Both the position numbers and the translations under genes were made by a program. From contig JANNBM010000013.1 of NCBI GenBank assembly GCA_031385445.1, positions 1 through 64,000 on the forward strand: DNA of 64,000 bases. The letters run 5' to 3'. The notes below the pieces were generated by a model, which did not search any database, was not told where the DNA came from, and worked only from the letters and a program-made list of their open reading frames with translations. Shown one piece after another: positions 35,662-43,396 of the stretch. Numbering within the stretch: position 1 is the stretch's first letter; each line of letters opens with the position of its first letter. Origin of the DNA: CAIYZT01 sp031385445 (lineage in GTDB: Bacteria > Pseudomonadota > Alphaproteobacteria > Rhodobacterales > Rhodobacteraceae).

Positions 35662-36626
35662 CGGGAAAACCGCCACTGCGTCACCTGCGTCAGCGTCTCG
35701 CCGGGTTGCACGGTGATCTGCGGGAAATGCGGCTGGTTCGGCGCGTCTGGCCAGCCCTGACATTCCACCGCGATCCCTTCATAAAGCCCCTTGCCCGGCC
35801 GCTGCGCGCCGCGTTCGTCATAAACCTGAACGCCCGGCTCGGTGGTGGCCACGGTCATATTCAGCCCGCAAGTGCCGGTCAGCCACAGAACATCGCGCAG
35901 GTCCGCCTGCGCGCGGCCAAGGACAAAACAGGTGTCCATGTCGGGCGCGCCCGGGGTGATGGTGCGCGATGTGCGGAAATCCATGTCGGTGCCGGCAACC
36001 GGACGAATTTCGCCGGTCGGTTTGAAATCGGCATCATTGGGCAGAAAGGCCTCTGCCGCGATCTGAAGCTGGTGACCGGCCCAGGTCGGCGTGCCGTCAA
36101 GGTTCCAATAGGAATGGTTGGCAAGGTTCAGGATGGTTTCGGCGTCGCTGGTGGCGGTGACTGTCATGGTCAGGCTGGCCGGGGCGGCGGCGGTAAAGGT
36201 CGCCGTCAAGGCGCGGTTGCCCGGAAAGCCGCCGGCGCCGTCCGGCAGCAAAAGGCCCAAGGTGCAGGAACAAGCGCTTGCCTGCACGATCTGCCAGTTC
36301 TGCCGATGCGCGCCGATGACGCCCGAATGCAGGTTATGCTTGCCGTTATAATTCACCTCGAACGCGCGCCGCACACCGCCGATAACGGCGGCGGCATCCG
36401 TCAGCCGGTTGACCACCGGACCGATCAGCGCGCCATGGTGTTTCAAATCGCCAAGATAATCTTCAATCCGATCAGAGCCATGCGTCAGATCATACGCCAC
36501 GCCCGCCAACCGCGCGGATTGCAGGACCGCGCCCCATGTCAACACGCGCACCGTCAGATCACCCGCCGTCAAGGTGATGGCCTGAACCTGCTGCCCTGCC
36601 GGTGTGGTTCCGAAAGTTTCGATCAT
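35658..36626 (-). CDS. galM: Aldose 1-epimerase (galactose mutarotase)
   Basis: Interconverts alpha and beta anomers of galactose or glucose. 322 residues, family norm. Conserved segments: NRLTDAAAVI and KHNLHSG with substrate-binding Asn/His, LANHSYWNL with the general acid His, DTCFVLG with the sugar-binding Asp, and GIAVECQGWPDAPN carrying the general base Glu. No signal peptide, so a cytoplasmic enzyme, which fits the galactose released by the alpha-galactosidase system elsewhere in the window. The stop overlaps that of the convergent MFS gene by 4 bases. Confidence 0.93.
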   Translation of the reverse strand: MIETFGTTPAGQQVQAITLTAGDLTVRVLTWGAVLQSARLAGVAYDLTHGSDRIEDYLGDLKHHGALIGPVVNRLTDAAAVIGGVRRAFEVNYNGKHNLHSGVIGAHRQNWQIVQASACSCTLGLLLPDGAGGFPGNRALTATFTAAAPASLTMTVTATSDAETILNLANHSYWNLDGTPTWAGHQLQIAAEAFLPNDADFKPTGEIRPVAGTDMDFRTSRTITPGAPDMDTCFVLGRAQADLRDVLWLTGTCGLNMTVATTEPGVQVYDERGAQRPGKGLYEGIAVECQGWPDAPNQPHFPQITVQPGETLTQVTQWRFSR

Positions 36627-36677
36627 GGGACGCTCTTTTTGCCGCTGCGCGCAGGCTCGCGGCCGAAGCTTCGCCTG

Positions 36678-37556
36678 TCAACCCTTCAGGCAATCCACAA
36701 GCGTCGTCGCGATCGACCGCAAGAGCGCGTCATAGGCCAGCGGTCCGGGATCAAGCGTCGAGCCGACAGGATCGAGCGCGCCGCCCATTTCGGCCGTGGT
36801 CCCCTCCAAAAGCTGCGCGGCAAGCGCGGGATCGTGCTGCGCTTCGGGAAAGACGCAGGCGATATTGCCATCGGCCAGCAAGCCACGCAGCGCGCTAAGA
36901 TGCGCCGCGCCGGGTTCCGCCGCCTCGCCATTTGCCAAAGCGCCAGCATAGGCGAGCCCGTAGTGGCCAGCGAAATAGCCATAAGCGTTGTGGTAGGTGA
37001 CAAACGGGCGGGAAAGGACGGGGGCGAGGATGGCTTTGATCTCGTCATCCAGCACGGTGATCCGGATGGCAGCGGCGGCGGCATTTGCCGCGTAGGTTCC
37101 GGCATGATCCGGGTCGGCCCTGGACAATTCATCCGCAATCATCGGCAGCCAGATCAAGGCGTTTTGCGGGGCAAGCCAGGCATGCGGATCGGTGCTTCCG
37201 GCCTCTTCCGTTGCGCCCGCCTCTGCGATTTCCGAAAACCCCCGCGTTTTGGTGCCCGCGGCGCCCAGCAAGCCCAGCTTGACCGCCCCCGAACTTTGGC
37301 TCGCGCGGTCCAGCCATGGGGTCAGTTCCGGCCCGATCCAGACAATCAAACCGGCGTCTTCGATGCTTTGCATCTGCGAGGGGCGCAGTTGAAAGTCATG
37401 CTCGTCCGCGCCGCGTGCAAGCAAAAGCACCGGCGCGCCCAAATCGCCCATCACCTGCGCGACAAGCGCATGGACGGGCGGGATATCGGTGATCACAACG
37501 GGAACTTCGGCAAGGGCGGGCAGCGGCAAAAGGCACAAAAGGGCAGTCAGGCGCAT
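36678..37556 (-). CDS. znuA: Zinc ABC transporter substrate-binding protein
   Basis: Periplasmic zinc receptor. The ATG at 37556 gives 292 residues with a Sec signal peptide (MRLTALLCLLPLPALA before EVPV). Zinc ligands are visible as His29 (DIPPVHAL), His53 (ADEHDFQL), His125 (DPHAW) and His189 (TYHNAYGYF). It lacks the long His/Asp/Glu-rich loop usual in ZnuA: between DEHDFQL and DPHAW only a short TEEAGST stretch is present. It is divergent from zur-znuC-znuB, and two Zur-like boxes lie in the spacer, so it should be zinc-repressed. A TTG five codons upstream is a weaker start. Confidence 0.93.
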   Translation of the reverse strand: MRLTALLCLLPLPALAEVPVVITDIPPVHALVAQVMGDLGAPVLLLARGADEHDFQLRPSQMQSIEDAGLIVWIGPELTPWLDRASQSSGAVKLGLLGAAGTKTRGFSEIAEAGATEEAGSTDPHAWLAPQNALIWLPMIADELSRADPDHAGTYAANAAAAAIRITVLDDEIKAILAPVLSRPFVTYHNAYGYFAGHYGLAYAGALANGEAAEPGAAHLSALRGLLADGNIACVFPEAQHDPALAAQLLEGTTAEMGGALDPVGSTLDPGPLAYDALLRSIATTLVDCLKG

Positions 37557-37593
37557 GGATTTCTCTTTCAAAACGGCGGTGCGGTTGATATAG

Positions 37594-37610
37594 ATGTGAT
37601 ACTATAACAT
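37594..37610. promoter_or_regulatory. Zur box 1
   Basis: ATGTGATA-C-TATAACAT is a 17-base inverted repeat with 7 of 8 arm positions paired, matching the alphaproteobacterial Zur box pattern (GTTATA-N-TATAAC). It lies in the spacer between znuA and zur and is 38 bases from the znuA start. Confidence 0.8.
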
Positions 37611-37621
37611 CGTCAAGCTCA

Positions 37622-37638
37622 ATGTGATATTATAACAA
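37622..37638. promoter_or_regulatory. Zur box 2
   Basis: ATGTGATA-T-TATAACAA repeats the same left arm and core as box 1, with 6 of 8 arm positions paired. The box centres are 28 bases apart, close to three helical turns. It is 15 bases before the zur ATG, so it likely mediates autoregulation and control of znuCB. Confidence 0.75.
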
Positions 37639-37652
37639 ATCGAGATGCCCAC

Positions 37653-38168
37653 ATGGCCCAAAGCGCCGATCTCTGCCTTGGCTGCTCTGCGCCCGACCTT
37701 GCCTTTGCGGTGCATGATCATGGACACTGTCAGACGGACGCGCTGTCGCGGGCCGAGGCGCTGATCGCGCAGCGCGGCCTGCGCATGACCCCGGTGCGCC
37801 GCCGGGTGCTGGAGATTTTGTTGGAACAGCACCGCGCGCTTGGCGCTTATGATGTGCTGGAACGGCTGGCGGCAGAAGGCTTTGGCAATCAGCCACCCGT
37901 CGCTTACCGCGCCTTGGATTTTCTGGAAGAACAAGGGCTTGCGCATAGAATCCGGCGGCTGAACGCCTTTACCGCCTGCATGCATCCGGGCGAGGCGCAT
38001 GCACCTGCCTTTCTGATTTGCCGCAGTTGTAACGCGGTCGCAGAGGCCGCCGCGCAGCCGGTGCGCGCGGCGTTGCAATCGGCGGCCGAAGCGCTGGGTT
38101 TCAGTGTCGAGGCCAGCAATATCGAGGCCCTCGGGCAATGCCCCGATTGCCAAAGGCGGGCGGCATGA
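37653..38168 (+). CDS. zur: Zinc uptake regulator Zur (Fur family)
   Basis: 171 residues. A Cys/His-bearing N-terminal extension (LCLGCSAPD, HDHGHC) precedes the winged helix (RMTPVRRRVLEILLEQH, then PVAYRALDFLEEQGLAHRI) and the dimerisation domain, which has the two structural zinc pairs CRSC and CPDC. It represses when zinc is bound. Start at ATG 37653. The stop overlaps the znuC ATG (ATGA), so regulator and transporter are co-translated, and the promoter is overlain by its own box. Confidence 0.93.
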   Translation: MAQSADLCLGCSAPDLAFAVHDHGHCQTDALSRAEALIAQRGLRMTPVRRRVLEILLEQHRALGAYDVLERLAAEGFGNQPPVAYRALDFLEEQGLAHRIRRLNAFTACMHPGEAHAPAFLICRSCNAVAEAAAQPVRAALQSAAEALGFSVEASNIEALGQCPDCQRRAA

Positions 38169-38935
38169 TGCTTTTGTCGGCCCAAAACCTGTCGGTCCGA
38201 TTTGGCGGGACCGAGGCGTTAAGCGCGGTGTCGATGGGCATCACGGCGGGCGAGATCGTGACGGTCCTGGGGCCGAACGGATCGGGCAAAACCACGCTTC
38301 TGCGCGCGCTTTTGGGCATAGTCGCGCCGTCGTCGGGCAGGATCAGCCGCGCGCCAGGGCTGCGGATCGGCTATGTGCCGCAAAGGCTGGCGATTGACCG
38401 CGCCATGCCGATGACGGTGCGGCGGTTTTTGTCTTTGCCGCGCGTGGTCAGTGACGCGGCGGCCTTGGCGGCGCTTGCGCGTGTCGGCCTGCAAGGACTT
38501 GGTGGCAGCCAGATGGCCCGGCTGTCCGGCGGCCAGTTTCAGCGCGTGCTTTTGGCGCGGGCGCTGCTGGTGGAGCCGCAAATCCTTATCCTGGATGAGG
38601 CGACTCAAGGGTTGGACCAGCCGGGCGAAGCGGCATTTTACCGTCTGATCGAAGAGGTGCGGCGGGATACTGGCGCGGCGGTTTTGATGGTCAGCCACGA
38701 TCTGCATGTGGTCATGGCGGCGTCGGACCGGGTGATCTGCCTGAACCATCATATCTGCTGCGAAGGCACGCCCCGCGTGGTGTCGAACGCGCCGGAATAC
38801 CGGGCGCTGTTCGGGTTGGGAACCCAAGGCGCGCTGGCGCTTTACCAGCACGAACATGACCATTCGCACGATGGGCATGATCACGCCGGACACGATCATT
38901 CGGCACATGACCATGAGGGCCATGATCATGCTTGA
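38165..38935 (+). CDS. znuC: Zinc ABC transporter ATPase with His-rich tail
   Basis: Cytoplasmic ATPase of the zinc importer. ATG at 38165 in an ATGA overlap with zur, 256 residues. Walker A GPNGSGKTTLLRA, signature LSGGQFQRV, Walker B ILILDEATQGLD and switch MVSHDLHVVM are all present. The last 30 residues contain about 12 histidines in HxH and HDH patterns (HEHDHSHDGHDH...), likely a zinc-binding appendage on the cytoplasmic side. Such a tail is more often found in ZnuA or cation-efflux proteins. The gene end overlaps znuB. Confidence 0.94.
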   Translation: MMLLSAQNLSVRFGGTEALSAVSMGITAGEIVTVLGPNGSGKTTLLRALLGIVAPSSGRISRAPGLRIGYVPQRLAIDRAMPMTVRRFLSLPRVVSDAAALAALARVGLQGLGGSQMARLSGGQFQRVLLARALLVEPQILILDEATQGLDQPGEAAFYRLIEEVRRDTGAAVLMVSHDLHVVMAASDRVICLNHHICCEGTPRVVSNAPEYRALFGLGTQGALALYQHEHDHSHDGHDHAGHDHSAHDHEGHDHA

Positions 38936-39719
38936 CGATTTTCTGCTGCGCGCGGCGCTTGGGGGCGTCGGGCTGGCGCTGGCGACGGGGCCGCTCGGCG
39001 CGCTCGTGGTGTGGCGGCGGATGGCGTATTTTGGCGATGCGACCAGCCATGCCGCCATTCTGGGCGTGGCGATTGCGCTGTCGTTGCAGCTTCCGGTCGG
39101 GGCCGGGGTGTTGGTGGTGGCGCTGGCGATGGCGCTGCTGGTGTCGGCGCTGGCGGCACGGGGCTTTGCCATGGATACGGCGCTGGGCGTGATGGCGCAT
39201 GCGGCACTGGCCTTTGGTCTGGTGGCGATTTCTTTTGTGCCGGGGGTGCGCGGCGATCTGCAAAGCTATCTGTTCGGCGATATTCTGGCGGTCACGCGCG
39301 GCGATCTTTTGTTCATCTGGGGCGGGGCGGCGGCGGTTCTGGGGCTGCTGATCTGGCGTTGGCAGGCGCTTTTGACCTCGACGCTGAGCGAGGAATTGGC
39401 CCATGCAAGCGGCATCAATCCGGGCCGCGAACGGCTGGTTCTGACCATCGCGCTGGCGCTGGTCGTGGCGGTGGCGCTGAAGGTGGTGGGGGCGCTGTTG
39501 ATCGCGGCGATGCTGATCATTCCGGCCGCCGCAGCGCGCGCGCTGTCGCGCACGCCCGAGGCGATGGCGGTCGGGGCGGCTTTGGTGGGCGCGGCGGCCT
39601 GTCTGCTGGGGCTGATGCTGTCGCTTTGGCAAGACACGCCGGCGGGGCCAAGTATCGTGACCGCGGCAGCTGTGATGTTTGCCGCATCGGCGGTTTTGGG
39701 CGCGGCGCTGCGCCGATAG
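38928..39719 (+). CDS. znuB: Zinc ABC transporter permease
   Basis: Inner-membrane permease, 263 residues from the ATG at 38928; GAGGG eight bases upstream supports this start over the ATG at 38922. About eight hydrophobic spans. Family signatures: GALVVWRRMAYFGDATSHAA near the N-terminus, and LKVVGALLIAAMLIIPAA, the conserved coupling helix. It overlaps the znuC stop by 8 bases, completing zur-znuC-znuB. Confidence 0.94.
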   Translation: MLDDFLLRAALGGVGLALATGPLGALVVWRRMAYFGDATSHAAILGVAIALSLQLPVGAGVLVVALAMALLVSALAARGFAMDTALGVMAHAALAFGLVAISFVPGVRGDLQSYLFGDILAVTRGDLLFIWGGAAAVLGLLIWRWQALLTSTLSEELAHASGINPGRERLVLTIALALVVAVALKVVGALLIAAMLIIPAAAARALSRTPEAMAVGAALVGAAACLLGLMLSLWQDTPAGPSIVTAAAVMFAASAVLGAALRR

Positions 39720-39720
39720 G

Positions 39721-39972
39721 GAGAGACGTTGTGCGGCGCAGATCGGGCTGCTGCCCGAAGGAAAGGCCGAATATCTGCAGGTGCATGCAGCGGTCTGGCC
39801 GGATATGCCGAGCCTGATCACGGCCTGCAACTTCGGCACCTTTTCGATCTGTTTGAAAGACCCGGAAAGCCTGATTTTTTCCGATTTCGACGACGACGGC
39901 ACCGATCACGCGGCGGACGCGAAAATCCAAGACTGGTGGGCCTGGAGGGACGAGGTTTTTCCCTGCGACCGG
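39721..39972 (+). pseudogene. L-rhamnose mutarotase-like remnant (DUF718)
   Basis: In the frame running from about 39721 the translation gives RRCAAQIGLLPEGKAEYL, VHAAVWPDMPSLITACN, FSICLKDPESLIF and QDWWAWRDEVFP, which match the order of segments in DUF718 mutarotases. The copy looks dead: no start codon exists at the right place (GAG where ATG is expected), and about 25-30 residues normally present between the GTD and the final WW-EVF segments are missing, perhaps by deletion between two TGGTGG stretches. It follows znuB by one base but is unlikely to be expressed as protein. Confidence 0.55.
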
Positions 39973-39986
39973 CGGCAGCGCGCAAC

Positions 39987-40005
39987 GATTTTTCTGCGAA
40001 AAATC
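39987..40005. repeat. Dispersed 19-base palindrome, copy 1
   Basis: gatttttctgcgaaaaatc, an 8-base perfect inverted repeat around TGC. The identical 19-mer occurs at 54388-54406, with three flanking bases also shared. It lies between the mutarotase remnant and the 3' end of a convergent acetyltransferase. Confidence 0.8.
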
Positions 40006-40029
40006 AGTGCTGCAAACCTCTGCAGGCCA

Positions 40030-40616
40030 TCAAAGATCCTTGACCATCATGATCCAGTCACCACTGTCGTCAGAGCCGGGAAAGGTAACGAAAGGGCGGC
40101 GCGCCCATTCGGAAAAGCCACATTTTTGATAAAGACCGATGGCCCCGAGATTGGGGCTTTCAACCTGTAAAACGATGCGGCCATGGCCGGCGGCGCGCGC
40201 GGCCTCGCAGGCTTCGTTGACCAGAGCAGGCCCAAAGCCCTTGCCGCGATGTTCGGGGAACAGGGCGATTGCTTGCAGCAACCAGCAGCCTTGGGCGATC
40301 ATCTCCAGCTCGATCATCGGGTGAAATTGGGGCGAAACGTCCTCCAGCGCGGCGCGGTCATAGGGGTCGGGAATCGAGAACCCGAAGAACGCGCCCACCG
40401 TTTGGCCCTGCCTGACCGCGACGTGCCATTTGCTGTGATGGCTGGTGAGATCGGGCATGGTTCGGATGCGATCGCGCCCGACCTCTGGCCATGACTGGCC
40501 TGGGGCGGAATCGTGCTCCAATACCATAAGCACATGCGGCGCGCGGCGGCGTCAAACAGGATGGTAAGATCGGAACTGTCTTGCGGCGTGCCACGGCGAA
40601 ACAAAAGATCCGGCAT
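40030..40616 (-). pseudogene. GNAT acetyltransferase with apparent one-base frameshift
   Basis: Two overlapping frames together give one GNAT protein. The upstream frame starts at ATG 40616 with MPDLLFRRGTPQDSSDLTIL and reads to RRMCLWYWSTIP; the downstream frame continues PGQSWPEVGRDRIRT, then WLLQAIALFPEHRGKGFGPALV (acetyl-CoA loop) and IGLYQKCGFSEWARRPFV to the stop at 40030. Joining them needs one extra C in the four-base C tract (plus-strand G4, 40502-40505). The joined protein would be about 195 residues, normal for this branch. Either a real frameshift mutation or a homopolymer undercall. Confidence 0.7.
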
Positions 40617-40789
40617 GGCGCGAATTCCTTTGGTCAGGGAGGTGTTGCCGATCTTAGCGCAGATATCCGCCGCGCCCTATGCCGCTTTTCGCCCCATATG
40701 TCGCTTTTGTCTGGCATCGGTCGCGCGTTCTTGCCCTTGCCCCCGGGCATTTGGCAGATAAAGGGCAAGGTAAAATCAGGAGTCCCCCC

Positions 40790-43285
40790 ATGAAAACTCA
40801 TGTCAAAGCGCTTGTTGTTGGCGGCGGTGCGGTGGGAACCGGCATCACCTATCATCTGGCCCGCGCGGGATGGGACACGATGATGGTGGAGCGTGACGAG
40901 TTGACCTCTGGGTCAACCTGGCATGCGGCCGGGCTTTTGCCGCTGTTTAACATGGGCTACGCCACAACCCATATCCACAAATACTCGGTCGATTTTTACA
41001 AGGCGCTGGAGGCGGAGACGGGCCTGAACGCCGGGTTTGCGGTGGTCGGCAATCTGCGGATGGCGCAGCACCAAGAGCGGATGGACGAATATATGCTTTA
41101 TTCGTCCGTCGCGGAAACGGCGGGGGTTTATCACGAATTTCTGACGCCCGCGCAGATCAAGGAGCGCTGGCCGCTGGTGCGGACCGAGGATCTGGTTGGC
41201 GCGCTGTTTCACCCGCAAGACGGCTATATCAACCCCGCCGATGTGACCCAAGCCATGGCCAAGGGCGCGCGTCAGCATGGCGCGACGATTGAGCGGAAAA
41301 TTCAGGTCGACGGCTATCGTTGGACCGGGTCGGAATGGATCGTATCCTGCACGCGGATGATGGAGGTGGGCGGCCGGCTGGTGCCGTCGGACGAGCGGTA
41401 TGACATCCATGCCGAGCATGTGGTGACCGCCACCGGCAACCATGCGCAGCGCACGGCGAAACTGCTGGGCATCAAGATCCCGGCCGTCCCGGTGGAACAT
41501 CAGTATATCGTGACCGAGCCGGACCCGGTGCTGCAAGAGTACCGTAAAACCCATGGCGAGCATCCGGTGCTGCGCGACGCCGATGCCAAATGGTACGTCC
41601 GCGAAGAACGCGGCGGCTGGATTCTTGGCCCCTATGAAAAAGGGGCGCCGGCGCGGTTCGAATATGCCGTGCCCGACAGCTTCCGCGCCGATCTGTTCCC
41701 GCTGGATCTGGAGCGGATCGAAGGCGAATACATGTCGTTTATCCACCGGATCCCGTCGTCGGAAACCGTGGGGCTAAAGGCCGATTTCAACGGTCCGATC
41801 TGTTACACCCCCGACGGAAACCCGCTGGTCGGCCCGGCGCCCGGTCTGCGCAACATGTGGCTGGCCGAAGGGTTCAGCTTTGGCATCACGGCGGCGGGGG
41901 GCACCGGATATTATCTTGCGCAGTTGATGACGCAAGGCGAAGCCGAGATCGACATGGCCAGCCTTGATCCAAAGCGTTACGGCACTTGGATCACCACCGA
42001 ATACGCGGCGCGCAAGAATGAGGAGTGTTACGACCACGTCTTCATCCTGCACCACCCCGATGAAGAGCGCGAGGCGGCGCGCCCCCTGCGCACCGCCCCG
42101 GTTTACGACCGCCAAAAGGCGCTGGGCGCGCAGTTCGGTCAGGTCAACGGTTGGGAGCGGCCGATTTACTATGGCCCGCTGAACGCGCCGGACGATTTCG
42201 ACCACAAAGCGCGCAGTTTCCGGCGCGGCGGCTGGTGGCAATATGCGCTCGACGAGGCAAAGGCGATCCGCGAAACGGCGGGTCTGATCGATGCGACCGC
42301 TTTCACCAAACATATCGTGCGCGGTCCGGGGGCGACGGCGTTTCTGGACTGGTTCACCTGCAACACGCTGCCACGCGTTGGCCGCATCAACCTGACCTAT
42401 GCGCTGACCCCGCAAGGCACGACGCGGACCGAATACACCATCGTGCGCAATGGCGAGACCGATTATTACCTCGTCTCGGCCGGCGCTTGGACCGCCTATG
42501 ACGCGGATTACCTTCGCAAATGTGCCGAGGATATGGCCCCGACCTTCGGCCATATCGACATTCACGATGTGACCACGCAATGGGGTGTTTTCGCGCTTGC
42601 GGGACCGAACGCGCGCAAGATTCTGGCCGAGATCATCAAGGACGCGGACCCGCAAACTGCGCTGTCGAACAAGCGTTTCCCGTGGCTTTCAGCGCGCAAG
42701 ATCGAATTGGGCATGTGCCCGGTGAACGCGATCCGCGTCGCTTATACCGGCGAGCTGGGCTGGGAATTGCATCACCCGATCGAAATGCAGCGCTATCTTT
42801 GGGACCTGCTGCTGAAGGCGGGCGCAAAGCACGGGATGAAGCTGGTGGGCGCGCGGGCGCAGAACTGGCTGCGGCAAGAGAAATCCTACCGCGCTTTTGG
42901 CAACGAGCTTGGCCGTGACGCCTCGCCTTTGGAGGCGGCGTTGGACCGGTTTGTGGACCTGAAAAAGGACTTTCAGGGCAAAGTGGCAATGCTGGCGATC
43001 GGGGTGCGGTCGAAATGCTGCACGCTGCTGATCGACGGGCCGCCGGATACCGATCCTTGGGGCAAAGAGGCGCTCTTGCTGGACGGGGTCAAGATTGGCC
43101 GCCTGACGTCGGGCGGCTATTCGGTGGCCTTTGGCAAACAGATCGGCATGGGCTATGTGCGGCCGGATCTGGCCGAGGTGGGCACAAGGTTGAAGGTGCG
43201 GATGAACCGCGACTTGTGGGACTGTGTGGTGGTTGAAGACAGCCCGTTTGACCCCTCAAACGCGCGTATTCGGGTGGACGGTTAA
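40790..43285 (+). CDS. FAD-dependent dehydrogenase/GcvT fusion (dimethylglycine or sarcosine dehydrogenase-like)
   Basis: Oxidative demethylation of an N-methylated amino acid with transfer of the one-carbon unit to tetrahydrofolate. AGGAG precedes ATG 40790; 831 residues. The N-terminal DAO domain (1-390) has the dinucleotide motif VVGGGAVGTGITYHL and STWHAAG, whose His45 is the usual covalent FAD site. After a linker comes the FAO_M segment, then the GcvT domain (about 430-830; GLIDATAFTKHIVRGPGA, YTGELGWELHHP, LRQEKSYRAFGNEL). Length and plan match the family. No operon partners are adjacent; the exact substrate (dimethylglycine, sarcosine or a related amine) is inferred only at class level. 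Confidence 0.88.
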   Translation: MKTHVKALVVGGGAVGTGITYHLARAGWDTMMVERDELTSGSTWHAAGLLPLFNMGYATTHIHKYSVDFYKALEAETGLNAGFAVVGNLRMAQHQERMDEYMLYSSVAETAGVYHEFLTPAQIKERWPLVRTEDLVGALFHPQDGYINPADVTQAMAKGARQHGATIERKIQVDGYRWTGSEWIVSCTRMMEVGGRLVPSDERYDIHAEHVVTATGNHAQRTAKLLGIKIPAVPVEHQYIVTEPDPVLQEYRKTHGEHPVLRDADAKWYVREERGGWILGPYEKGAPARFEYAVPDSFRADLFPLDLERIEGEYMSFIHRIPSSETVGLKADFNGPICYTPDGNPLVGPAPGLRNMWLAEGFSFGITAAGGTGYYLAQLMTQGEAEIDMASLDPKRYGTWITTEYAARKNEECYDHVFILHHPDEEREAARPLRTAPVYDRQKALGAQFGQVNGWERPIYYGPLNAPDDFDHKARSFRRGGWWQYALDEAKAIRETAGLIDATAFTKHIVRGPGATAFLDWFTCNTLPRVGRINLTYALTPQGTTRTEYTIVRNGETDYYLVSAGAWTAYDADYLRKCAEDMAPTFGHIDIHDVTTQWGVFALAGPNARKILAEIIKDADPQTALSNKRFPWLSARKIELGMCPVNAIRVAYTGELGWELHHPIEMQRYLWDLLLKAGAKHGMKLVGARAQNWLRQEKSYRAFGNELGRDASPLEAALDRFVDLKKDFQGKVAMLAIGVRSKCCTLLIDGPPDTDPWGKEALLLDGVKIGRLTSGGYSVAFGKQIGMGYVRPDLAEVGTRLKVRMNRDLWDCVVVEDSPFDPSNARIRVDG

Positions 43286-43289
43286 GAAG

Positions 43290-43332
43290 GGGGGGCGCTG
43301 CCCCCCTCGGCCGGATTTTTGCAAATCCGGCC
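43290..43332. terminator. Tandem hairpins after the FAD/GcvT gene
   Basis: Two stems follow the stop codon: ggggggc/gcccccc (43290-43306) and ggccggattt/aaatccggcc (43309-43332, perfect 10-base stem, TTGC loop). A CCCCCCGGGATATTTTTGG stretch follows. A similar arrangement lies after dnaE at 61802. Probably a transcription terminator of a type repeated in this genome. Confidence 0.65.
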
Positions 43333-43396
43333 TCTCCCCCCGGGATATTTTTGGACAGATGAAATTGGGTCGGGGCGGACGTGGCGCAGCTCTGCC

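Noticed and set aside
38850..38935. A CRISPR-like run of short repeats at the end of znuC
   Set aside because: It is the codon-level repetition of a His/Asp-rich protein tail (cat/gat codons), in frame with znuC, without spacers.
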